Source of the DNA: Grimontia kaedaensis
GTDB taxonomy: Bacteria > Pseudomonadota > Gammaproteobacteria > Enterobacterales > Vibrionaceae
NCBI RefSeq assembly: GCF_023746615.1
Contig: NZ_CP082276.1
Coordinates: 310,001-374,000 of the forward strand
Direction: 5' to 3'
DNA length: 64,000 nucleotides
Shown here: positions 25,535 through 34,800 of the stretch, in pieces
Numbering within the stretch: the stretch's first letter is position 1
How the letters are laid out: each line of letters opens with the position of its first letter
Notes under the pieces: model-generated
Databases searched by the model: none
What the model saw: only the letters and a program-made list of their open reading frames with translations
Told to the model about the DNA's origin: nothing
Position numbers and translations under genes: made by a program

Positions 25535-27361
25535 TTGAGCTTTTTTTTATTACAACTTTTGGTGTCTTTTACAACTAATGCCGGAAGTACTCATCAAGAA
25601 GCTCTCTCCACAAATCTCCATAACGACCTCACTTGGTTAAGTCTTCTTCACCATGAGCCTTCTTGGTTTGGTTCAGAGAGCTTGATAAACAGCCCTGACT
25701 TCTTTTTGTCCCAGAATGGCAAAATTGATGCGGCTTCGGAACTTATCGCTACTTTAGAAGCGTTTAAGTCTCAACCTCAATCTCAGTGTCGGTTTCCTGC
25801 TAGAAAGATATGGCTGGAGCAACAATTACCAAACGCTCGGTTTCCTGAGGTAGATTGCACAAACTATCAAGCATATCGGCGCGCTTTTAAGGCGGAAAGT
25901 GTCAGCCTAGTCTATGCCAGCGGCTATCTGGGCAACCCCGCATCTATGTATGGCCACTTGTTGTTGAAGTTCAATAGCAAGAACAACCACGAATTTCTTG
26001 ATAACACGTTTAACTACGGTGCTAGGGTTCCGGATGGAGACAATAAATTTGTGTACATCTACAAGGGGATAACAGGCGGGTACTCAGGCCATTTTACTAA
26101 TCAAAAATACCATCATCAGAACCTTACCTACAACGAATCGGAACTGAGAGATTTGTGGGAGTACCGTCTCGATCTGCCTCAAGAAAAAGTTAACTTTTTA
26201 CTAGCCCATTTATGGGAACTAGAGCACTCCAGCATGACCTACTATTTCTTTGCTGAAAACTGTGCTTATCAGCTAGCGAAAGTACTTGAAATGGTCATTG
26301 AGAAGCCTCTGGTAGCGAAAGGTAAAAGCTGGGTTATGCCCTATGACATTGTGATGATGCTGAACAAGCCAGATACTAGTGAGGTAGTAGAAAAAGTCAC
26401 CTATCACGGTTCGCGACAAGAGCAGTTGTATGAGCGTTTCACCCAACTTAGTCGCGAGGAGCGGGATACGGTCGCTAGAGTGATCAGCGAGCCATCAACA
26501 GACTTGGCCAAGCATTTCAACAAGCATTCGAACGACGAAGTGACGCGTATTATAGATACGCTTTACGACTATTACGCGTTTATAGATGTCAAAAATAATG
26601 GGCTGAGTGAGCCACAAACCTCAAAATTGAAAGCCCTGTTGGCTTTGCGATTTAGTCTGCCAGCATCAGAGACACGCTGGAAAGCAGTGGAAAAAATCCC
26701 ACCTCATAAGGCACAGAATACTACAATGTTCCAAGCTTCGACGCTTTACAACGAAGCTTTTGGTGAAGCAATGGCTCTTCGATTTCGCGCCAACTACTAC
26801 GACCTTTTGAGCGTGAATGCAGCACGCATTCCAAACTCCGCACTTAATACCTTTGATCTCACTTTTCTCTATACCAAAGAAGAGAGCAAGGTTCGTTTAA
26901 GAGAGTTTACCTTAATAGATATTATCAACCTAAATCTCTCTCAGACAGGACTTCCTGGTGACAGTCAATGGGCTTGGGGGATCAGTGCAGGTTACAAGCC
27001 GACATCGCTGAATTGCATTGATTGCTCAGATACGACATTTGAGGGCTTTGCTGGAACAAGCTGGCGGCCCTTTGACGGCTTAGTGAGCCATTTAGCGTTG
27101 GCGGGAGAGCTTCAAGTTAACTCGTTAAAAGATATTAACTTTCTTAGCGGACCAGAAGTTGGGGGAATATTAACCGTCACCCCATATTGGGTTACCTCAA
27201 TAAAATTAGGCGGTTATTTCAACTTGGACGAAAAATGGCGATACGAGAATCATTTGACTTGGGAGCAACGGTTTTTTGAGCATCAAGCTTTTGATGTGAG
27301 GACTTCTGTTCGCTACAACCAAGGATTTGAGTACGCCGCTCATTTATCTATTTATTGGTGA
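25535..27361 (+). CDS. DUF4105 domain envelope protein
   Basis: 608 residues from TTG 25535. The DUF4105 (Lnb N-terminal-like) region covers about residues 110-290, with SLVYASGYLGNPASMYGHLLLKF, the family-typical NTFNYGA and YYFFAENCAYQLAKVLE, which includes a conserved Cys. The C-terminal 200 residues alternate hydrophobic and polar residues, like an outer-membrane beta-barrel, and end in an aromatic (SIYW). The family is a putative periplasmic or outer-membrane cysteine peptidase-like group. The start is uncertain: there is no ATG and no ribosome site, and in-frame sequence upstream would add positively charged residues that improve the signal peptide. It is followed after five bases by the DUF3015 gene. 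Confidence 0.82.
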   Translation: MSFFLLQLLVSFTTNAGSTHQEALSTNLHNDLTWLSLLHHEPSWFGSESLINSPDFFLSQNGKIDAASELIATLEAFKSQPQSQCRFPARKIWLEQQLPNARFPEVDCTNYQAYRRAFKAESVSLVYASGYLGNPASMYGHLLLKFNSKNNHEFLDNTFNYGARVPDGDNKFVYIYKGITGGYSGHFTNQKYHHQNLTYNESELRDLWEYRLDLPQEKVNFLLAHLWELEHSSMTYYFFAENCAYQLAKVLEMVIEKPLVAKGKSWVMPYDIVMMLNKPDTSEVVEKVTYHGSRQEQLYERFTQLSREERDTVARVISEPSTDLAKHFNKHSNDEVTRIIDTLYDYYAFIDVKNNGLSEPQTSKLKALLALRFSLPASETRWKAVEKIPPHKAQNTTMFQASTLYNEAFGEAMALRFRANYYDLLSVNAARIPNSALNTFDLTFLYTKEESKVRLREFTLIDIINLNLSQTGLPGDSQWAWGISAGYKPTSLNCIDCSDTTFEGFAGTSWRPFDGLVSHLALAGELQVNSLKDINFLSGPEVGGILTVTPYWVTSIKLGGYFNLDEKWRYENHLTWEQRFFEHQAFDVRTSVRYNQGFEYAAHLSIYW

Positions 27362-27366
27362 AGACT

Positions 27367-27810
27367 ATGAAAAAAATCGCTTTATTCGCTGTAGCTGCCG
27401 CTTTGGTATCGGGTAATGTTGTTGCTGAGGAAAAAAAAGGTATTAACCCTTGGACGCAATGTGGTATCGGCGCAATGATCTTTAACGACATTCCTGCAGC
27501 TGCCGGTATTTCGAACGTTATCTGGGATTTAGGTACCACCGCAGTTTCTTCAAATATTTCTTCACAAGATACCTGTGAAGGCAGTCGTGTTAAGGCGGCG
27601 ATGTTCATTCAGGACAATTTTGACCAAATGATGGAAGACACCTCGAAAGGTTCAGGTGATTACATTAATGCGATGCTTGAAATGCTGGAAGTTGAAGGTG
27701 AAAGTCAACAAGTGGTGATTACCTCTATTCGCAGCAATGTGGGAAGTCAAATGGCAGTAGAGGAAGTGACTCCTCAATCATACTACAGCGCGGTAATGGC
27801 TAGCCTGTAA
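27367..27810 (+). CDS. DUF3015 family exported protein
   Basis: 147 residues with signal peptide (MKKIALFAVAAALVSGNVVA) and the DUF3015 body: GINPWTQCGIGAMIF, then the ISNVIWDLGTTAVSSN segment, TCEG, and a helical C-terminus. Function is unknown. The ATG lies five bases after the DUF4105 stop codon, so the two are coexpressed; the same pair recurs in Vibrionaceae as far as I recall. ATG 27367 is chosen because the signal peptide starts there. Confidence 0.86.
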   Translation: MKKIALFAVAAALVSGNVVAEEKKGINPWTQCGIGAMIFNDIPAAAGISNVIWDLGTTAVSSNISSQDTCEGSRVKAAMFIQDNFDQMMEDTSKGSGDYINAMLEMLEVEGESQQVVITSIRSNVGSQMAVEEVTPQSYYSAVMASL

Positions 27811-27872
27811 TGATAGCTAGCAGGGAGCTGACTATGCTCCCTGCTCAATATTGAAAACTCTAAAGCCTCGAA

Positions 27873-28646
27873 TTAAGCAACTGCTTCAGCATCTTTTTGC
27901 TTGATCACTTTGTGGCCTTCTTCAGTCACGCCGTTTTTCCAATAGCTGCTGATATAAATATTGTCTCGCTCTACGCCTCGATCATTGCGGAAATATTGGC
28001 GTAGTGAGCGCATAGAATCGAATTCGCAAGCACACCAGATGGCGGTGTCGCCATCCAGCCATTCTTTTTCCTGGACTTGCTCTGCCAGTGTTTTTACGCC
28101 TTTAACCAGCCAGTCGACTTGCATTCCTTCAGGGGCTTGGATCGGCTGAATGTCGTCTTTAGAAAGTACTTCAATCACCGCATGGCCTTTTGCATGTTGA
28201 GGTAGTGATGCAATTTTGACAGACAGCGCAGGAAGGGCAGTCATATCAGCAACCATAAAGAACCAATCGGCTTCTTTGTTGATTTCCTGAATGGTGCCAG
28301 GTCCAGCAATCGTCATGGTATCGCCAACTTTGGCGTTTATTGCCCAACGAGCGGCATGGCCGCAGCCACAGTCATCAACCTTATGGCGGACAAAGTCTAC
28401 TGTGATCGTGTGTGTGCTGAAATCCAACTCGCGGATAGTGTAGGTGCGCATAACAGGCCTTTCACCCGCTGGAAGTGAACTCAGATCTGTGCTGCCATCC
28501 GGCGCAAACATTAACTTGATATATCCGCCTTCGCAGTTGGCAGGAAAGCGGGCTAGTCCCTCGCCATGCATCACAATACGCTGCATGTTTGGAGTAATGG
28601 CTATGCTTGCTTTGACAGTAAGCTGAACAGGGTTCGGTTTCTTCAT
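27873..28646 (-). CDS. Siderophore-interacting protein (ViuB-like ferric-siderophore reductase)
   Basis: 257-residue cytoplasmic flavoenzyme of the SIP family, which releases iron from imported ferric siderophores by reduction. The FAD-binding domain shows RTYTIRELD and VDFVRHKVDDCGCGHAARWA, with the GPG turn afterwards; the C-terminal NAD(P)-binding-like domain has ADMTALPALSVKI and the terminal YWKNGVTEEGHK. A canonical Fur box lies 58 bases upstream. No siderophore biosynthesis or receptor gene is adjacent, so it serves a system elsewhere. Confidence 0.93.
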   Translation of the reverse strand: MKKPNPVQLTVKASIAITPNMQRIVMHGEGLARFPANCEGGYIKLMFAPDGSTDLSSLPAGERPVMRTYTIRELDFSTHTITVDFVRHKVDDCGCGHAARWAINAKVGDTMTIAGPGTIQEINKEADWFFMVADMTALPALSVKIASLPQHAKGHAVIEVLSKDDIQPIQAPEGMQVDWLVKGVKTLAEQVQEKEWLDGDTAIWCACEFDSMRSLRQYFRNDRGVERDNIYISSYWKNGVTEEGHKVIKQKDAEAVA

Positions 28647-29049
28647 TATTCTTCTCTGACTACTTTACTTCACCCTAAAATACGTCGCCTTTAACAATAA
28701 TTCAATGATAACGATTATCATTTGCGTAAATTTACACTTGTCTTTGAGCACTGCGGTAGGTGTGATTCTGGAAACAAGGTTGTGAGGTGTTGTTTTTTCT
28801 TTGATATCTAACCTTTTAATACATCTAACTTAAGTATATTAGTAAGTTAATTCACATCAGCGGATTCTTAATCTAGTGACAATTGTATGCTGGATGGAAT
28901 TTTGAAGCGTTTATTTGAACCGAATCATATAAGAACACGATGCTGCTTCAAACATGTTCAATTCAGGTTAGTCTGGGCAGGCTTGTTTAAGCATTTAGAC
29001 GTCAAATAAAAAATAAAAACCTTATAACACTTTGTTTAGAGGATTATAA
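28647..29049. other. A+T-rich divergent promoter region
   Basis: About 400 bases between the SIP gene (left) and the flotillin module (right). It contains the Fur box near its left end and otherwise A+T-rich sequence with no supported gene. The right part must hold the promoter of the five-gene module; I found no convincing sigma-54 or sigma-32 motif there. AGAGGA precedes the first gene's ATG. Confidence 0.6.
28704..28722 (-). promoter_or_regulatory. Fur box upstream of the siderophore-interacting protein gene
   Basis: A 19-base near-perfect inverted repeat, AATGATAAC-G-ATTATCATT, matching the Fur consensus. Its position fits iron repression of the leftward SIP gene. Confidence 0.9.
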
Positions 29050-29667
29050 ATGACAGTTGGTGAATTTCTGGGTGTGTTGATGACGTTCCCTACAAGCGTG
29101 TTCTTTGTTCCGTTTGTGGTGTTCTTTCTCATTATGCTGGTCGATTTAGTCTTCAATGTAGTGGAGGGATTTACCGCGGATATAGATCTCTTCGATCTTG
29201 ATAATCTGCCCGGTTCAGGCCTTCTCCTTCCGCAAGTCCTTTCAAAAGTTCCTCTAATGGTTGCTTTGTGCGTCTCGTTTTTCGTGGCAACCGTTATCTC
29301 GTTTTATGCATCAGATATCGTTAAAGGTTTTATTTCCGGCTCGATGCTCTTGGTTGCAAATATCATCTCTATTCCTGTTGTTACGTACATTTCTCTGGCG
29401 ATATCAGCCTGGTTATTGAAGCCCTTGGCTCCATTATTCGACCGTAAAAAAACGTTTGCGAAGGTGGAATTTATTGGCTTAAAGGGCCGTGTTCATAGCA
29501 ATGTCGTTAATAGGAAAAAAGGTGAAGTCGTCGTTTTGCATGAAGGAAATGAATTTCTACTTGATGCAATGCTGCAGGATGATAGTTCGATTCAATATGG
29601 AGATGAAGTGATCATTGTTTACAAAGATGATGCTTCAGACCGCTACGTCGTAGCAAAAAAAGCTTAA
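29050..29667 (+). CDS. YqiJ-like membrane protein with C-terminal OB-fold (flotillin partner)
   Basis: 205 residues. It has three predicted membrane helices (about 15-38, 66-90 and 98-122), with an acidic loop DIDLFDLDNLPGSG after the first, followed by a cytoplasmic NfeD/YqiJ-type OB domain of about 75 residues (LKGRVHSNVVNRKKGEVVVLHEG and YGDEVIIVYKD). E. coli YqiJ precedes the flotillin gene yqiK in the same way, and NfeD-like OB proteins pair with flotillins in many bacteria. The stop codon lies 24 bases before the flotillin ATG. It is the first gene of the five-gene module. Confidence 0.88.
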   Translation: MTVGEFLGVLMTFPTSVFFVPFVVFFLIMLVDLVFNVVEGFTADIDLFDLDNLPGSGLLLPQVLSKVPLMVALCVSFFVATVISFYASDIVKGFISGSMLLVANIISIPVVTYISLAISAWLLKPLAPLFDRKKTFAKVEFIGLKGRVHSNVVNRKKGEVVVLHEGNEFLLDAMLQDDSSIQYGDEVIIVYKDDASDRYVVAKKA

Positions 29668-29691
29668 TGGAATAATTATCAGGAGTAGGAA

Positions 29692-31779
29692 ATGGAAATT
29701 TCCCCAAGCATTATTTTTATCGCCAGTGGCATAGCTGTTTTCCTCATTGTGATGATTTTCATCACATCCCGTTATAAGAAGGTGCGTGGCGAGGGTGATG
29801 CGTTGATTGTTAATGGCCTTCATCGCACACGCGCATCTCTGACAGGTACTTTTGTCTGGCCGATCGTTAACCAATTTGAATACATGGATATCACCCGTAA
29901 AAAAATCTCTGTGATCCGCAGTGGCCGCAAAGATCAGGAAGGTGAAGAGTATGAAGGTCTGCACTGTCGCGACAATATCCGCGCAGACCTGAAGGTGGAT
30001 TTCTACATCGGTGTAAACCACGAAGAAGATGACATCATCCGCGTGGCAAAACTCTTTACCGCACATGAAGCTTCGAATCTTGATCGCCTCAAAGAACACT
30101 TCCAGCCAAAATTTTCAGAAGCCTTAAAAACGGCAGTAAAGCAGTTCGAATTTGAAGAACTGCTGACCAACCGCCGCGCTTTCCGTGATGCAGTTGTTGA
30201 TGTAATCGGTAGTGAAATGGATGGCTTCAAAATATACGACGTGGTTATCGACAAAGTTGATCAGACCGCGTTGGATGCCCACAGCCCTGACAACATCCTC
30301 GACGTTGAAGGTATCCGTAAAATTTCAGCTATTACTGCGCAAAAAAATACTGAAACCAACGCTATCCGTCAGGATGAGCGTACAACGATGAAGAAGAAAA
30401 ACGTCGAAGCGGAAGCAAACCGTCTGCAACTCGACAAGCAAGAGCAGGAGTCTATAGCACGCACCCAACGCGAAGTAGATATTATCAAGGCGCAGGAAGA
30501 GGCGCTTGCATCAGAAAAACGCGAAGAATATGAACGCGTCACGCAGCTTGCGAAGCTGGAAACACAAGAGGAAGTGGCCAAGAAGCGTGAAAGTGTGGAA
30601 ATGGAAGTGGAAATGACGCGTATCGCCAACCAGCGTCAGGTCGCTATCCAACAAGAAGAACTCAACCGTTCAGTCGAAACAGAGAAAGTGCGTACGGCAT
30701 CTGAAGTGGCTGAGCGCGAAATGCAGAAAGAGACCACAGTGGAAGAAGCGCTGAAATCTGTCTCTGAAACACGTTCACAACGCGTGGAAATTGAACGCAA
30801 GATTGCTCGTGAAGAAGAAGAAACGGAAAACTTGCGTGTCAACGAACGCGTAGCCCGTGAAAAACGTGTACGTCTGGTTGAAGCGGAAGCAGCCGCAGAA
30901 GCTAAGCAGCTTGAATCGCTGGTGGCGGCTCGTACAGAGAAAGAAGCGGCGAAAGAGCGCGCAGAGCGCTTACTGATTGAAAATGAAGCAGAGCTGAAAG
31001 TGAAGACGCGTGATGCAGAAAATGCATTGGCAGTGAAGACGCGAGAAGCAGAAGCTGACCAAATCGTAACGACAAAACGTGCTGAAGCTGATTATGTAGC
31101 GAAAGAGCGCGAAGCCGCAGCGAAAGAACGCATGGCTCAGGCTGAGAAAGAACTGATCAGCGCAACGGGCTTGGCAGAAGTGGAAGTTGACCGTGAGCGT
31201 GCGCAAGCGATTAAAGAAACTGGTGAAGCGGAAGCCTTTGCTCTGCAAAGTGCAGGTGAGGCAGAAGCGCAAGCGCTGCGTGCGAAAGGCTTGGCGGAAG
31301 CAGAATCTCAAACTGCACGTTTTGAAGCTGCTCAACAGTATGATGACCACACGCGCGAACACGACAAGTGGGTTATGCAACTCCAGCAAGACAAAGAGCT
31401 TGAAATCGCACGTATCGAAGCGCAGAAAACCGTGGTTAGTGCAAATGCGCAGGCATTGGCAGAAGCACTGGCGAAAGCAGATATCCGTCTGTTTGGTGGT
31501 GAAGGCATGGAGCAGATCCGCCGTACCATCATGGATGCTTCAGCCGTTGATGCAAAATTTGAGCAGTCTAAGGTGCTGAACCCATTGGTTTCTGAGTACG
31601 TTGATGGTGAGCGCAGCTTACCGGAAGATCTGAAAGCGATTTTGGAAAACACGGACCTGAAGAGCAGTGATTTAAGCAACGTCGCCTTGGCGAGCTTGCT
31701 GAACTCGCAAGGTGGTGCGACTGAGCTTCTGAAGAAACTGCAAGGCACACTGGAGCCATCGTCAGACAAAAATTCGTAA
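29692..31779 (+). CDS. Flotillin/SPFH-domain protein (YqiK-like)
   Basis: 695-residue membrane scaffold protein. One N-terminal membrane helix (about residues 8-24) is followed by an SPFH/Band 7 domain to about residue 215 (AKLFTAHEASNLDRLKEHFQPKFSEALK). A very long, highly charged Glu/Ala/Arg coiled coil spans about residues 220-560, with Ala-Glu repeats near the end (AEAEAQALRAKGLAEAE). The C-terminal 120 residues contain the oligomerisation-type LFGGEGMEQIRRTIMDAS. Such proteins form large membrane rings or rafts. It is longer than a typical flotillin because of the extended coil. AGGAG precedes the ATG. Confidence 0.92.
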   Translation: MEISPSIIFIASGIAVFLIVMIFITSRYKKVRGEGDALIVNGLHRTRASLTGTFVWPIVNQFEYMDITRKKISVIRSGRKDQEGEEYEGLHCRDNIRADLKVDFYIGVNHEEDDIIRVAKLFTAHEASNLDRLKEHFQPKFSEALKTAVKQFEFEELLTNRRAFRDAVVDVIGSEMDGFKIYDVVIDKVDQTALDAHSPDNILDVEGIRKISAITAQKNTETNAIRQDERTTMKKKNVEAEANRLQLDKQEQESIARTQREVDIIKAQEEALASEKREEYERVTQLAKLETQEEVAKKRESVEMEVEMTRIANQRQVAIQQEELNRSVETEKVRTASEVAEREMQKETTVEEALKSVSETRSQRVEIERKIAREEEETENLRVNERVAREKRVRLVEAEAAAEAKQLESLVAARTEKEAAKERAERLLIENEAELKVKTRDAENALAVKTREAEADQIVTTKRAEADYVAKEREAAAKERMAQAEKELISATGLAEVEVDRERAQAIKETGEAEAFALQSAGEAEAQALRAKGLAEAESQTARFEAAQQYDDHTREHDKWVMQLQQDKELEIARIEAQKTVVSANAQALAEALAKADIRLFGGEGMEQIRRTIMDASAVDAKFEQSKVLNPLVSEYVDGERSLPEDLKAILENTDLKSSDLSNVALASLLNSQGGATELLKKLQGTLEPSSDKNS

Positions 31780-31801
31780 CACCCTCAATTACTCTCACAG
31801 A

Positions 31802-31825
31802 ATCCCGCCTCATTAGAGGCGGGAT
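31802..31825 (+). other. Perfect hairpin between the flotillin and ATPase genes
   Basis: A 10-bp perfect stem (31802-31811 with 31816-31825) around an ATTA loop lies in the 60-base gap between genes two and three of the module. There is no T tract after it, so it is more likely an mRNA processing or stability element, or a partial terminator, than a full stop. Confidence 0.7.
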
Positions 31826-31839
31826 GAATAGGTATTAGC

Positions 31840-34800
31840 ATGTCAGAGTCGACTCAAAAAGCTGTGAGTGAAGGTGGTGCATATGAAGTTCTCAAATCCC
31901 GCCTGTCCCAACAGGGCAACCAGCTAAAATCTCTTTCTCAGTCATTCAATCAAACTCGCCAGACCGTATTTGGTGGTCAGGAACTCAAGCTCGTCGGCAA
32001 AGCCAATGTGCAGACCGATGCGAAATGTATTCCCATCGACATGGCGCAAGTTAACCAACAGCTATTGTTTGGTTACCACGTACAGGTTGGTATGAAGGCA
32101 TCGCCATCACTGGACGATGTGTTTGGCCTTTATCAGCTGCACGAAAATGACGGTACGTTCCGTGTAGAGCCTCTACCCATTGAAAGCAGCTTTCTCGGTG
32201 ATCAGCGTTTTGTTCATGAATTTACTGAACTGTTTACGTACTACCGTGATGCGCGTCTTTCCCAAATCTCCCGTCAGGAAAGTGTCCTATATATTGCTTT
32301 CCAGATTGGTAGTCGTCCTGAAGATCGTAAAGTGTTCCGCTTCCAGCTCAAAGCAGATGCTGTAGAGTACATGGATTCCTATGGGCATGAATCGCTGGAA
32401 AGCACGGTTCAACACGACTTTGATTGGGTTGCAACAAACCGTGATGACCACGTGCTGGGAGAACACCCGCATGTGTCTATTCGCGACAAGCTGTTTGTGG
32501 AGTGTGTGGGTGGTGACCTGACCATTAAGGTTGAGGACAATACATCCGAAGGCAAGGGAATTTACCGCGAAGAAGTTGAAGATGCGCACCAAAGTGTGGC
32601 AGATGCGCAAATCGATTATGCCTTTATCGGCGATTTAATCGCCCTTCGCGTTAAGCCTAACCGTGAAAAACACAGTCGCTATTTTCTCTACAATCCGCTT
32701 AACCAGTCGGTCACCCGTGCTGATGCATTGGGCGTCAGTGCTAAAGCGTTGCCGGAAGATCACGGCGTGCTTTATGCCAACGGTTATGTTCTGGCTAACG
32801 GCGAGCGCAAACAGTTTGATTTTCCTTCAGGTCATTTGAAATTCTTCCAGAAAATCATGTCACCCAATGGTGAAGATATTCTGTATTTCTTTTTCAATCC
32901 GGTTGATGGCTATTACGTCGCGTATACCTACAACCTGATAGAAAAGAAATTTGAAGCACCCATGGAAAGTCATGGTTATAGCCTGTACCCAGATGGTCGC
33001 TTTCTTGTGTTTCAGCTTTCTGAAAACGCAGAAGCGTCAACGATCCACCCCTTACGGATCTGGGATACGCCGTTCTCAACACCAGAGCACTACGCAAGTG
33101 TGAATGCGCAGTCAGATGTAAGCAGTCCGCTGTTCAATCTGGGGAATGCAGAACTGGTTCGGGCGCTTTCTTCTGTGCTTTCGATTTGTCAGTTAGCCCA
33201 GACAGAAGAAGTCACACAAGCAGCTTATGAAATGCTGTTGAAGCAATGTCAGTCAACGCTGGATCATTACACCTGGTTGGGCCATGAATATGCGTTGGGT
33301 ATTGGCTCTGCCATCAATGAGTTGATGGGCACCGCAGACAAAATCATTGATGAATTTGCCAAGGTGCAGCAACTTCAGCAGCACGCCGCGCAAAGCATTG
33401 AAGCGCAGCAGACTATTGTCTCTGACCTTATTGGTAAAATTAAACTGGCTCCAAAGGAGCAGGCGAATACCTTGCTCAGCCTCTTGGCGGAAGTGAAAGG
33501 CCAGGTTGGTGCAGTGATGGCTCTTCGCCAGCAACACTACATTGATGAAGCTCGAGTCGATGAGTTGCAAACACAATTACAGGAGCAGCGTGAAAGCCTA
33601 AACCTGCAACTGCTCAACCTTCTTCAGGAAGAAAAGGCGTACGTTCCGTTTAAGAAGCAAATTCAGAGTATCGAGGAGCAACTGGAAACGGTAGATAAAA
33701 CGGCTGAAATCCAGAAGCTGCAAGGGCAGGTCGACACGCTTCGCAACGAACTGCAACTGGTGACGGAAGAAGTTACCGACATTGAAACGGACGATCCCAC
33801 CCAAGCCACGCGCATTCTGGACCTGACGACAGAAGTATCGTCGATGCTGAATACGGTATCGGCCAAACTACGTTCTAAATCTCAAGGGTTGCAAAGTGAA
33901 GAAGCGCAGGCGGAATTCAGCGCCCAGTTTAAGCTGCTGAGCCAATCCGTCAGCAGCGCGATGGAGCAGGCAACAACTCCTGATGAGTGCGACAACCAAC
34001 TCGCCAAGCTGGTGGGACAGTTAGATAAACTCGAGTCCCGTTTCGCGGATTTTGACCAGTTCCTTGCCGAAATATATGCCAAACGTGATGAAATCCAGTC
34101 AACGCTCGATAACCACAAACAGCAGCTGATTTCTGCACAACAGCGCCGCGTACAGAATTTGCTGCAGGCGGCGAATGTCACTATGGCGAGTATTGAAAAG
34201 CGGGTAGAGCGTTTTGATGATGTGGCAGGACTGAACAGCTACTTCGCAACCGATGCTATGGTACTCAAGCTTCACCAGCTCTCCCAAACTATTCGAGACT
34301 TGGGCGACAGTGTTAAAGCGGATAGCGTCGATTCCAAGCTCAAATCACTGCAAGACCAATCCCTTCGTTCTCTTCGCGATAATCAGGATATCTTTGAGCA
34401 AGGTGGCAAGGTTCTACGACTGGGTAAACACAGGTTCAGCGTGAACCAACAGGCATTGGATCTCAGCCTCGTAGAGCATCATGGGGAGCTTTCGACCCAT
34501 ATTTCTGGGACGGATTTCTATCAAGCGGTTGAAGATGAAAAGTTTCTTGAGCTGCAATCCTTTTCCCGTTTGGATGTGACATCGGAAAGTGATGACGTCT
34601 ACCGCGCGGAATATCTGGCGTACCTCATTTTGCATGGCGCAGAGAATAATCAAGATGGATTGAATCTCGAAGATCTGTATGCCGCTCAGAAAAGCAACGC
34701 CCTGAACGAACGCGTTCAGAAATTCGCCGCACCTCGCTACAAAGAGGGGTATGTGAAAGGCATCCATGACAACGATGCCACGTGTATTCTGGATAGGGTT

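Noticed and set aside
28965..29000. Possible sigma-54 promoter before the flotillin module
   Set aside because: GGGCAGGCTTG superficially recalls a -24 element, but no GC dinucleotide falls at the required -12 spacing.
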